DNA of 32,200 nucleotides from Rhodobacteraceae bacterium KLH11 (lineage in GTDB: Bacteria; Pseudomonadota; Alphaproteobacteria; Rhodobacterales; Rhodobacteraceae). The stretch covers positions 510,606 to 542,805 of the forward strand of contig DS999531.1 of the NCBI GenBank assembly GCA_000158135.1, given 5' to 3'. This document shows, one piece after another, positions 23,231 to 32,200 of this stretch. Numbering within the stretch: the stretch's first letter is position 1; each line of letters opens with the position of its first letter. The translations under genes and the position numbers were made by a program. Under the pieces are notes generated by a model. That model saw only the letters and a list, made by a program, of their open reading frames with translations, was not told the DNA's origin and searched no databases.

Positions 23231-24499
23231 ATGACCAGATTGTTCGCCGCGACAAGCGCTCTGACCTTGTGCATCGCAAGCGCAGCCATTGCCGACGCCC
23301 CGTCCAAAGCCGATGTTCTGAACACCTATGCCAACATCGCCGAAGCCAAGTATGACGACAGCCTGATTGCCGCAAAAAGACTGCAGGCTGCTGTGAATAC
23401 ACTGATTGCGGACCCATCAGATGCGACGCTGAATGCCGCCCGTGCGGCCTGGGTTGCTGCGCGCGTCCCCTATCAGCAAACCGAGGTTTATCGCTTTGGC
23501 AACGCCATCGTTGACGATTGGGAAGGCAAGGTAAACGCATGGCCTCTGGATGAAGGTCTGATCGACTATGTCGACGCCTCTTATGGTGGCCCAAGCGATG
23601 AGAATGAATTCGCTGTTCTGAATGTCATTGCGAACCCCAGCTTCGAGTTGTCGGGTCAAACCATCGACGCGTCTGATATCACGCCCGAGCTGCTGTCCGG
23701 GACCCTGCACGAAGCGGACGGAATCGAAGCCAACGTCGCCACCGGCTATCACGCCATCGAATTCCTGCTGTGGGGTCAGGACCTGAATGGCCATAACGCG
23801 GGTGCCGGTAACCGTCCGTATACAGATTATGTGCAGGGTGACGGCTGCACTGGCGGCAATTGTGATCGTCGCGCCCAATATCTGAGCGCCGCAACCGATC
23901 TGCTGGTCAGCGATCTGGAATGGATGACCAGCCAATGGTCCGAAGGTGGCGATGCGCGCGCCGCTCTGACCGCCGACGAATCCGCCGGGGTCAGCGCGAT
24001 TCTGACTGGCATGGGCTCACTGTCCTACGGCGAGCAAGCCGGTGAGCGGATGCGTCTGGGCCTGATGCTGAACGACCCCGAGGAAGAGCATGATTGCTTT
24101 GCCGACAATACCCATAACAGCCATTACTATGATGGGCTGGGTATCCAGAACGTCTATCTGGGCAACTATACGCGCATCGATGGCACTCCGGTCTCGGGCG
24201 CATCGCTGTCTGATCTGGTGCTCGCAACCGACCCGGCGCTCGACACCGAGATGAAAGCCAAGCTGGCGGCGACCATGAAAGCACTCGGCAACATCAAGTC
24301 GACCGCCGAAGCCGGCTTTGCCTATGACCAGATGCTGGAACGCGGCAACGAAGCAGGCGAGGCGCTGATCATGGGCGGCGTCAACGGTCTGGTCGATCAG
24401 ACCAAGACCATCGAGCGTATCGTGACAGTGCTGGACCTCAACCAGATCGAGTTCGAAGGCTCTGACAGCCTGGATAACCCTGACGCGGTCTTCCACTAA
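23231..24499 (+). CDS. Imelysin family (peptidase M75-like) periplasmic iron-uptake protein
   Basis: A 422-residue protein is read from ATG 23231, chosen for its signal peptide (MTRLFAATSALTLCIASAAIADA) and the AGGAAAGAG ribosome site; an ATG at 23198 is also open. The imelysin core includes ARAAWVAARVPYQQTEVYRFGN and the diagnostic GxHxxE motif as GYHAIEFLLWGQD (about residue 172). NGHNAGAGNRPYTDY and a second helical bundle follow, ending IEFEGSDSLDNP. The family is thought to bind iron in the periplasm, as in IrpA and EfeO-type proteins. It is the first gene after the iron boxes, followed 155 bases later by bfd and bfr. Iron capture is the likely job; the binding chemistry is not shown. 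Confidence 0.9.
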   Translation: MTRLFAATSALTLCIASAAIADAPSKADVLNTYANIAEAKYDDSLIAAKRLQAAVNTLIADPSDATLNAARAAWVAARVPYQQTEVYRFGNAIVDDWEGKVNAWPLDEGLIDYVDASYGGPSDENEFAVLNVIANPSFELSGQTIDASDITPELLSGTLHEADGIEANVATGYHAIEFLLWGQDLNGHNAGAGNRPYTDYVQGDGCTGGNCDRRAQYLSAATDLLVSDLEWMTSQWSEGGDARAALTADESAGVSAILTGMGSLSYGEQAGERMRLGLMLNDPEEEHDCFADNTHNSHYYDGLGIQNVYLGNYTRIDGTPVSGASLSDLVLATDPALDTEMKAKLAATMKALGNIKSTAEAGFAYDQMLERGNEAGEALIMGGVNGLVDQTKTIERIVTVLDLNQIEFEGSDSLDNPDAVFH

Positions 24500-24533
24500 G
24501 AGCTTGGGCCGGGTTCACTCATCCGGTCCTGCT

Positions 24534-24558
24534 GGGGGTGCGTGGCAAACGTACCCCC
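24534..24558 (+). terminator. Hairpin after the imelysin gene
   Basis: GGGGGTGCG-TGGCAAA-CGTACCCCC forms a 9-pair stem (one G-U pair) 35 bases after the imelysin stop. No T tract follows, so it is more likely a partial terminator or RNA-processing barrier than a complete stop. It would let imelysin message outnumber the downstream bfd-bfr message. Confidence 0.45.
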
Positions 24559-24564
24559 GGCGCA

Positions 24565-24583
24565 GCACATCACGAAGATGTGC
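24565..24583 (+). other. Second hairpin before bfd
   Basis: GCACATC-ACGAA-GATGTGC is a perfect 7-base stem directly after the first hairpin, and lies upstream of the candidate IscR-like site. Two consecutive stems in a 154-base gap suggest transcript processing or attenuation between imelysin and bfd. The function is inferred from position only. Confidence 0.35.
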
Positions 24584-24607
24584 GTCTTGCAACTGGACGT
24601 TTCCGGA

Positions 24608-24632
24608 ATAACCTACTATTTAACTAGGAAAT
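24608..24632. promoter_or_regulatory. Candidate IscR-like / iron operator upstream of bfd
   Basis: Within these 25 bases lies CCTACTATTTAACTAGG, an imperfect palindrome. By-eye comparison with the E. coli IscR type 1 consensus gives 18 matches of 25. It is 22 bases before the bfd start codon. The same ACTAWTT core occurs in the operator ahead of imelysin, suggesting one regulator for both promoters. Confidence 0.4.
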
Positions 24633-24653
24633 CACTGAGCAGCCCGAGTCGCC

Positions 24654-24947
24654 ATGATAGTTTGCCATTGCACCAACATCACTGATCACGATATCCGCGC
24701 CGCGATCGACTGGATGCGGACAGCGGATCCGCAGACCATCATCACCCCCGGCAAGATTTACCATGCCCTTGGAAAATCAGCAGATTGCGGCGGATGCATG
24801 CCGCTTTTCCTCGACACGATGCGCTCAGATGATAATCTGAAAGTCCCCATGCAGCTTCGGACATTACGATCCGCTGCAACACAGGAGAAGGCACATGAAG
24901 GGCGATCCCAAGGTCATCGAATATCTCAACAAATCTCTGCGGCATGA
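24654..24947 (+). CDS. bfd: Bacterioferritin-associated ferredoxin
   Basis: The 97-residue protein has a 2Fe-2S cluster site: Cys4-x-Cys6 (VCHC) and Cys45-x2-Cys48 (CGGC). This is the Bfd fold, with a somewhat longer spacing than the 31-32 residues of E. coli Bfd. Bfd passes electrons to the heme of bacterioferritin to release stored iron as Fe2+. The C-terminal tail overlaps the bfr gene by 53 bases. That tail (about 20 residues) has no recognisable domain and is probably a by-product of the overlap. The pairing with bfr makes the assignment strong. Confidence 0.88.
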   Translation: MIVCHCTNITDHDIRAAIDWMRTADPQTIITPGKIYHALGKSADCGGCMPLFLDTMRSDDNLKVPMQLRTLRSAATQEKAHEGRSQGHRISQQISAA

Positions 24948-25380
24948 ACTGACAGCGGTCAGCCAGTACTGGTTGCATTACCGCCTGCAGGACGATTGGG
25001 GCCTGAGCGGCATGGCCAAGAAAAGCCGCGAGGAAAGCATCGAAGAGATGCAGCATGCGGACAAGCTGATCGAGCGGATTTTGTTCCTTGAAGGCCATCC
25101 CAACCTGCAAAAACTTGATCCGCTGCGCATCGGTCAGACCCCCAAGGAAACGCTGGAATGCGACCTTGCCGCCGAAATCGACGCGCGGGCGCTTTACAAG
25201 GAAGCCCGTGAACACTGCCAGAGTGTGGGCGATTACGTCTCGATGGCGTTGTTCGAAGAGTTGATGGCCGATGAAGAAGGGCACATCGACTTTCTTGAAA
25301 CGCAGCTGGATCTGCACGAAAGGATCGGCGAAGCCAACTATGCGCAACTCAACGCATCAACTATGGACGAAGGCGAGTAA
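24895..25380 (+). CDS. bfr: Bacterioferritin
   Basis: The 161-residue protein aligns residue by residue with E. coli Bfr. Ferroxidase ligands Glu18, Glu51, His54, Glu94, Glu127 and His130 are all present, as is heme-binding Met52. It should assemble into a 24-subunit heme-containing cage that oxidises Fe2+ and stores it as a ferric mineral in the cytoplasm. A strong ribosome site (AGGAGAAGG) precedes the ATG. It overlaps bfd at its 5' end and the di-heme oxidoreductase at its 3' end, tying storage to the uptake genes around it. Confidence 0.96.
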   Translation: MKGDPKVIEYLNKSLRHELTAVSQYWLHYRLQDDWGLSGMAKKSREESIEEMQHADKLIERILFLEGHPNLQKLDPLRIGQTPKETLECDLAAEIDARALYKEAREHCQSVGDYVSMALFEELMADEEGHIDFLETQLDLHERIGEANYAQLNASTMDEGE

Positions 25381-26887
25381 GCTTGCCCTGATAGCGGTGG
25401 CCGCCTTGTCGGCCACCCACGCCCCCGCCGCCGAACTGCGGGACCCGCACCTGAAGACCCTTCCAAGAACTGCCGAAGAACGCACCCGGATTGACGCCGT
25501 AACCGCCGCGCCAGATGATTTCAGCGCGCCGCAACGATTTGAAGAACTTTCGGCCGGGGCCGCAACCGTGCGGGCACGCATCAATGCGGATGCGTTCTCG
25601 CAACCCTCTGAAAACATAACTTTCGAACAAGAGCTCGACTTTAAGGTCGGCAATGGGCTGTTCAAGAAAATCTGGGTCTCGGCCCCGTCCTCCACACTGG
25701 CCTCAGACGGGCTGGGGCCGCTTTATAACGCGCGCTCCTGCCAACGGTGCCACATCAAGGATGGGCGTGGCCACACACCCAACGGGCCAGATGACAACGC
25801 AATATCCCTGTTCCTGCGGGTCTCGATCCCCGGTGCGCCCGAAGATGCGCCCGCCGAGATCGCGGATTACATCGCCACCCTGCCAGACCCCACCTATGGC
25901 GAGCAGCTGCAGGATTTTGCGCTTCCGGGTCATCCGGCCGAATACCGGCTGGATGTCACTTATGAAGAGGTTCCGGTTGAGCTCTCGGAAGGCGAAACCG
26001 TGTCACTGCGCCGCCCCACCTACCAGGCTGCTGATCTGGGTTATGGCCCGCTGCATCCAGACGCAATGCTCAGCCCCCGGATCGCACCGCAGATGATCGG
26101 GCTGGGATTGCTCGAATCCATCCCGGTCGAAGACCTGCTGGCCCGCGCTGACCCGGATGATGCGGATCAGGATGGTATCTCGGGCCGCGCAAATATCGTC
26201 TGGTCGACCGAGTTCGATGAACCGATGATGGGCCGGTTCGGGCACAAGGCCGGTATGCCCACGGTAATGGAACAATCAGCCGCCGCCTTTGCGGGCGATA
26301 TCGGTGTTTCGAGCCCACTCTTTCCTGATCCGCACGGGGATTGCACGGCGGCGCAGACCGATTGCATCGCGGCACCCCATGGCGACAATGACGTGCGCGG
26401 TTTCGAAATTGACCAGACCGGCATGGATCTGGTGGCCTTCTACAGCCGCAATCTGGGGGTTCCCGCCCGCCGGGGCGTTGACGACCCCGCAGTCCTGCGC
26501 GGCAAAGAGGTGTTCTATACCACGGGCTGTATCGCCTGCCACACGCCCGCTCATGTCACTCACAGAATGCCCGACCGGCCAGAGCACAGTTTCCAGCTGA
26601 TCTGGCCCTATACCGATCTGCTGTTGCATGACATGGGCGAAGGGCTGGCCGACAACCGCCCCGAGGCCCGCGCCACGGGCCGCGAATGGCGTACACCGCC
26701 GCTATGGGGCGTCGGCCTGACCGAGCGGGTTTCCGGCCACACGCAATTCCTGCACGATGGCCGTGCGCGATCCTTGCTTGAGGCGATCCTCTGGCATGGC
26801 GGCGAAGCGCAAACAGCCCGCGACGCCGTTATATCCATGCCCAAAGCTGACCGCGATGCCCTGATCCGCTTTCTGGAGAGCCTCTGA
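25340..26887 (+). CDS. Di-heme oxidoreductase-like protein (DUF1111 / DHOR family), periplasmic
   Basis: A 515-residue protein is read from ATG 25340, chosen because it starts a Sec signal ([32 protein letters not shown]) and overlaps bfr by 41 bases. Two c-type heme motifs are seen: CQRCH at residue 134 and CIACH at 397. [19 protein letters not shown] and LFLDGRA-like [21 protein letters not shown] are typical of the DHOR family, sometimes named thiol oxidoreductase. The chemistry in this family is poorly defined; peroxidase or electron-transfer roles are proposed. Between an imelysin/bfr block and a second imelysin, a role in oxidising or reducing iron in the periplasm is plausible but inferred. 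Confidence 0.88.
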   Translation: MRNSTHQLWTKASKLALIAVAALSATHAPAAELRDPHLKTLPRTAEERTRIDAVTAAPDDFSAPQRFEELSAGAATVRARINADAFSQPSENITFEQELDFKVGNGLFKKIWVSAPSSTLASDGLGPLYNARSCQRCHIKDGRGHTPNGPDDNAISLFLRVSIPGAPEDAPAEIADYIATLPDPTYGEQLQDFALPGHPAEYRLDVTYEEVPVELSEGETVSLRRPTYQAADLGYGPLHPDAMLSPRIAPQMIGLGLLESIPVEDLLARADPDDADQDGISGRANIVWSTEFDEPMMGRFGHKAGMPTVMEQSAAAFAGDIGVSSPLFPDPHGDCTAAQTDCIAAPHGDNDVRGFEIDQTGMDLVAFYSRNLGVPARRGVDDPAVLRGKEVFYTTGCIACHTPAHVTHRMPDRPEHSFQLIWPYTDLLLHDMGEGLADNRPEARATGREWRTPPLWGVGLTERVSGHTQFLHDGRARSLLEAILWHGGEAQTARDAVISMPKADRDALIRFLESL

Positions 26888-26890
26888 CCC

Positions 26891-27901
26891 ATGCGTACTC
26901 TTGCCCTTGCCACCGCTCTGCTGGTCCCTTTATGTGCCCACGCACAGGATCGCACGCCAATCCTGATGGACGTGGTTGAAACCCATATATTGCCGCGCTT
27001 TACCCAGCTGTCCGGGGCAACCGAAACGCTCGTGACCGCTGCGCAGGATGATTGTACCCCGGAATCGGAAGGCTTGCGCACCGCCTATGGGACAGCGTTC
27101 GATCGCTGGATTTCCGCCAGCCATCTGCGCTTTGGCCCGACCGAGACGGGCGACCGCGCCTTTGCCATGGCATTCTGGCCCGACACAAAAGGCTTTACGC
27201 CCAAAACCCTGTCGCGATTGATCACTGCCGAAGATGCGGTGGTCAACACACCTGAAACCTATGCCGAGATTTCGATTGCCGGGCGCGGGTTCCTTGCTCT
27301 GGAACGGATGCTCTACGATCCGGCAATGACCCAACAGGGCAGCGCCGCCTATCGCTGCGCCCTGATCCGCGCCATTGCAACCGATATCGACCGCAATGCC
27401 GATGCGATCACCGCAGATTGGCAAACCTATGCCCCGAACCTGACACAGCCGGGCGCAGACAGCCCCTACCGCTCGGGTGATGAGGCGATGCAACAGCTTT
27501 ACGGCGCGTTGATAACAGGGCTTGAGTTCACCGCCGACACACGGCTTGGGCGCCCTTTGGGAACATTCGAACGCCCGCGCCCGAACCGGGCCGAGGCGCG
27601 CCGGTCCGAACGATCCTTACGCCACGTGGAACTGTCACTGATCGCCCTGCGCGATCTGGCTGCGCGCCTGTCATTTGACCACCCCCAGATTGCCACTGAT
27701 CTGGACACAGCCTTTGCCCGCGCCATTGACCGGGCACAGGCGCTGGACGACCCCGCCCTGGTCGGCGTTGCTACACCGCAGGGCCGGATCAGGGTCGAAG
27801 CCCTGCAACAATCGATCAACGACATACGCGCGATCGCCTCGGCCGAGCTTGGCCCCACCCTCGGCATCCGCGCCGGGTTCAACGCGCTGGACGGAGACTG
27901 A
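26891..27901 (+). CDS. Second imelysin-family protein with altered GxHxxE motif
   Basis: The 336-residue protein has a short Sec signal (MRTLALATALLVPLCAHAQ) and an imelysin-like helical domain: VVETHILPRFTQLSGATETLVTAA, AYGTAFDRWISASHLRFGPTE and a C-terminal LGPTLGIRAGFNALDGD, which is the typical end of this subfamily. The GxHxxE site is GFLALE (within IAGRGFLALERMLYD), so the histidine is lost while the Glu remains. It is therefore not equivalent to the first imelysin. It lies 3 bases after the di-heme gene and 3 bases before the DUF1513 gene, forming a fixed trio. An iron-related periplasmic role is inferred from context. Confidence 0.85.
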   Translation: MRTLALATALLVPLCAHAQDRTPILMDVVETHILPRFTQLSGATETLVTAAQDDCTPESEGLRTAYGTAFDRWISASHLRFGPTETGDRAFAMAFWPDTKGFTPKTLSRLITAEDAVVNTPETYAEISIAGRGFLALERMLYDPAMTQQGSAAYRCALIRAIATDIDRNADAITADWQTYAPNLTQPGADSPYRSGDEAMQQLYGALITGLEFTADTRLGRPLGTFERPRPNRAEARRSERSLRHVELSLIALRDLAARLSFDHPQIATDLDTAFARAIDRAQALDDPALVGVATPQGRIRVEALQQSINDIRAIASAELGPTLGIRAGFNALDGD

Positions 27902-27904
27902 CCT

Positions 27905-28990
27905 TTGACAAACCGCCGCACTTTCCTTGCCGGTCTCGCCGCCGCCAGTCTTGCCCCTGTGCCGGGCTGGGCCTCGGTCGGCGCGCCGGATTTTCTGGCT
28001 GCAGCCCTGTTTCCGGATGGCAGCTATCGGCTGGCAGGTCTGGATGCCACGGGCGCAATCCTGTTCTCGGTCCCCCTGCCTGCACGCGGCCATGCGGCAG
28101 CAGCCCACCCTCACAAAGCACAGGCCATCGCATTTGCCCGCCGTCCTGGCACTTTCGCTCTGGTGATCGACTGCGCAACCGGGGCCGTCCTGAAGCATCT
28201 GCAGGCCCCCGCCGGGCGGCATTTCTATGGCCATGGCACATTCTCGGCAGATGGCACCCGGTTTTTCACAACCGAAAACGACTATGAAGCCGCAGAAGGC
28301 GTGATCGGCGTCTGGGACGCAGCCAGCTATGCGCGGGTGAGTGAGTTCTCTTCCGGCGGCATCGGACCCCATGACATTCGGCTGATGCCCGGCGGCGACA
28401 TGCTGGTCATCGCCAATGGTGGCATCGAAACCCACCCGGATTCTGGCCGGGTCAAGCTGAACCTGCCCACGATGCGGCCCAACCTGACCTATGCCGATCT
28501 GTCTGGATCAGTGGTGGCGCAGGTAGAACTGCGCGACGCATTGCACAAGAACTCGATCCGTCATCTTGCAGTGCGCGGCGATGGCCTTGTCGGTTTTGCG
28601 ATGCAATGGCAGGGCGATCAGACAGAACATCCGCCCTTGCTGGGCCTGCACCGTCTGGGTCAAAAGGCACGCCTGTTCGCCGCCCCTGCTGCGGCGCAGA
28701 ACAGCGTGCAGGGGTATGCCGGCAGCATTGCCTTTTCTGCGGATGGCAACGCGATCGCCATCACCTGCCCCCGGGGGAACACACTGCATCGGTTCAGCGC
28801 GCATAGTGGCACGTTCAAGGACGCTCTGGCGCTGGAAGATGTCTGCGGTCTGGGCGCGGGCACAGAAGGTTTGATCTTTACCACCGGGACCGGTGCATTT
28901 GGTGTTCTGACGGATACACGCGCGGCGATCACCGCCCGGCCTGACTGCCAATGGGACAATCACCTGATCCCGATCCATTGCGCCGTATAG
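27905..28990 (+). CDS. DUF1513 domain protein with Tat signal, predicted beta-propeller
   Basis: The 361-residue protein starts at TTG 27905, supported by GGAG at 27892-27895 and the tight spacing. The N-terminus MTNRRTFLAGLAAASLAPVPGWA is a Tat signal (RRTFLAG), so the protein is folded before export, often a sign of a cofactor. The rest shows repeated short blades (HGTFSADGTRFFTTEND, PHDIRLMPGGDMLVIANGGIETHP, IAFSADGNAIAITCPRGN) as expected for a propeller. DUF1513 proteins recur next to imelysin and di-heme oxidoreductase genes. The function is unknown. It is the last gene of the iron cluster. Confidence 0.85.
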   Translation: MTNRRTFLAGLAAASLAPVPGWASVGAPDFLAAALFPDGSYRLAGLDATGAILFSVPLPARGHAAAAHPHKAQAIAFARRPGTFALVIDCATGAVLKHLQAPAGRHFYGHGTFSADGTRFFTTENDYEAAEGVIGVWDAASYARVSEFSSGGIGPHDIRLMPGGDMLVIANGGIETHPDSGRVKLNLPTMRPNLTYADLSGSVVAQVELRDALHKNSIRHLAVRGDGLVGFAMQWQGDQTEHPPLLGLHRLGQKARLFAAPAAAQNSVQGYAGSIAFSADGNAIAITCPRGNTLHRFSAHSGTFKDALALEDVCGLGAGTEGLIFTTGTGAFGVLTDTRAAITARPDCQWDNHLIPIHCAV

Positions 28991-29022
28991 ATCCTTAACC
29001 CGCCCTGTCGCGTAGAATACAC

Positions 29023-29051
29023 TTGGACGAATCAAGCCACTGCCGTATTGG
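29023..29051 (+). promoter_or_regulatory. Candidate promoter of speA
   Basis: TTGGAC and TATTGG are separated by 17 bases and lie about 40 bases before the speA start. The match to the sigma-70 consensus is moderate. The 99-base gap after DUF1513 holds no gene, so a promoter is expected here. Confidence 0.35.
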
Positions 29052-29089
29052 CGAGCGCAAAACCCGCCTCTCTGCCAAGGACGACTTGA

Positions 29090-30979
<1,890 letters not shown>

Positions 30980-30999
30980 CCCGAGAGGAGACGACCCCC

Positions 31000-32200
31000 A
31001 TGGGAACTTTGAGTGGCAAAACACTGGTTGTCGGCGCAGGCGGCGTATCCCACGCCGCCGTGCACAAGATGGCAATGAATTCGGACATCTTCACCGAAAT
31101 CACATTGGCCAGCCGCACCAAATCAAAATGCGACGCCATCGCGAAAGCAGTAAAAGAACGTGTTGGCGTGGAGATCGCCACCGCAGAACTGGACGCCTAC
31201 AGGGTCGAAGACACTGTAAAGCTGATCAAGGACACCGGTGCAGAAATCCTCGTGAACCTCGCCCTGCCCTATCAGGATCTGGTGCTGATGGACGCCTGCC
31301 TTGAGGCCGGTATCCACTATCTCGACACCGCAAACTATGAACCCGAAGATGAGGCCAAGTTTGAATACCACTGGCAATGGGCCTATCAGGAACGCTTCAA
31401 ACAGGCCGGCCTGACCGCCATCCTCGGCTCGGGCTTCGATCCGGGCGTGACCTCCGTCTTCGCCACATGGCTCAAGAAACACAAGCTGGACACGATCCGC
31501 CAGATCGACGTGCTGGACGCCAATGGCGGCTCAAACGATCAGGAGTTTGCCACCAACTTCAACCCCGAGATCAACCTGCGCGAAGTGCTGGCCGAGGTCC
31601 GCCACTGGGAAGGTGGCGCATGGCAGCACAGCCCTGCGATGACCCACAAGGTCGAGTTTGACTTCCCCGCCATCGGCCAAAAAAACATGTACCTGATGTA
31701 TCACGAGGAACTGGAAAGCCTCAGCACCCACTTCCCCGAGATCGAGCGCGCCCGCTTCTGGATGACCTTCGGTGACGCCTATATCACCCATGCCAAGGTG
31801 CTGGAAAATGTCGGCATGACCCGGATCGATCCGGTGATGCATGACGGCAAGGAAATCATCCCGATCCAGTTCCTGAAAACCCTGCTGCCCGATCCCGGCG
31901 ATCTGGGTGCCGAAACCAAGGGCAAAGCCTGCATCGGCGACATCGCCACGGGCCAGGCCAAGGACGGCTCGGGCGAGAAAACCTATTACATCTACAACAT
32001 CTGCGACCACGAAGAATGCTACGCCGAGGTCGGCAGCCAGGCGGTCAGCTACACCACAGGCATCCCCGCCATGATCGGCGCGGCGCAGGTGCTAAAGGGC
32101 AACTGGATCCAGCCCGGCGTCTGGAACATGGAACAGCTCGACCCGGATGACTTCATGGACATGCTGAACACCCAAGGCCTTCCATGGCAGGTCCACGAAC
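31000..32200 (+). CDS. Carboxynorspermidine/carboxyspermidine synthase (saccharopine dehydrogenase family), cut by window edge
   Basis: The frame is open from ATG 31000 (ribosome site AGAGGAG about 8 bases upstream) to the right edge: 400 codons with only the last few residues missing. It starts with an NAD(P)H Rossmann motif (TLVVGAGGVSHAAVHK). ASRTKSKCDAI, ANYEPEDEAKFEY, LGSGFDPGVTSVFA and the late ICDHEECYAEVGSQAVSYTTGIPA are standard for this enzyme. The enzyme condenses putrescine or diaminopropane with aspartate semialdehyde, giving carboxyspermidine or carboxynorspermidine. Its place after speA suggests a spermidine route from arginine. The nspC-type decarboxylase that completes it is not visible here. 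Homologous saccharopine dehydrogenases of lysine metabolism are less likely given this neighbour. Confidence 0.92.
   Translation, partial: MGTLSGKTLVVGAGGVSHAAVHKMAMNSDIFTEITLASRTKSKCDAIAKAVKERVGVEIATAELDAYRVEDTVKLIKDTGAEILVNLALPYQDLVLMDACLEAGIHYLDTANYEPEDEAKFEYHWQWAYQERFKQAGLTAILGSGFDPGVTSVFATWLKKHKLDTIRQIDVLDANGGSNDQEFATNFNPEINLREVLAEVRHWEGGAWQHSPAMTHKVEFDFPAIGQKNMYLMYHEELESLSTHFPEIERARFWMTFGDAYITHAKVLENVGMTRIDPVMHDGKEIIPIQFLKTLLPDPGDLGAETKGKACIGDIATGQAKDGSGEKTYYIYNICDHEECYAEVGSQAVSYTTGIPAMIGAAQVLKGNWIQPGVWNMEQLDPDDFMDMLNTQGLPWQVHE

Overview
The window is GC-rich, densely coded DNA with ATGA-type gene overlaps. The gene families point to an alphaproteobacterium of the marine Roseobacter/Rhodobacteraceae type: two-ExbD TonB cluster, quaternary-amine style Rieske oxygenase, SpeA plus carboxynorspermidine dehydrogenase, RTX/type I secretion and iron operators resembling those of Rhodobacterales. 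This assignment is inferred from protein features only. No rRNA, tRNA, CRISPR array, integrase or transposase was seen.

Layout. (1) 1-1882, plus strand: end of pxpB, then pxpC and pxpA, the three subunits of prokaryotic 5-oxoprolinase. (2) 1925-4849, minus strand: a secreted small protein, ExbB/TolQ, two ExbD proteins and TonB. The second ExbD has Asn where the proton-carrying Asp should be. (3) 5091-13981: a divergent catabolic cluster. On the minus strand lie an RpiR regulator, a Rieske oxygenase and a carboxymuconolactone-decarboxylase-like protein. On the plus strand lie an FAD/GcvT demethylating-type dehydrogenase, a cupin, an enolase-superfamily epimerase close to hydroxyproline-betaine epimerase, a class III aminotransferase and a class I/II aminotransferase broken by a frameshift. 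Together they look like a pathway that strips N-methyl groups from, epimerises and transaminates an unidentified N-methylated amino acid. (4) 14090-20979, minus strand: a 1237-residue RTX protein with four ~180-residue beta-helical repeats and a rearranged CHRD segment, followed by its ABC transporter and HlyD adaptor. (5) 21300-23000, minus strand: a LysR regulator and a ZrgA-like (DUF2796) exported protein.

(6) 23231-28990, plus strand: an iron cluster of imelysin, bacterioferritin-associated ferredoxin, bacterioferritin, di-heme oxidoreductase, a second imelysin and a DUF1513 Tat protein. Candidate iron-responsive operators (TGA-N9-TCA and IscR-like) precede its first gene and bfd. The set would capture or oxidise iron in the periplasm and store it in the cytoplasm. 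(7) 29090-32200, plus strand: speA (arginine decarboxylase) and a carboxynorspermidine synthase cut by the window edge, i.e. polyamine synthesis.

The most unusual items are the built-in asymmetric ExbD pair, the repeat-rich RTX protein with a CHRD segment in permuted order, the epimerase that keeps the HpbD catalytic lysines but apparently lacks its aromatic cage, and the paired iron operators ahead of the imelysin/di-heme cluster.
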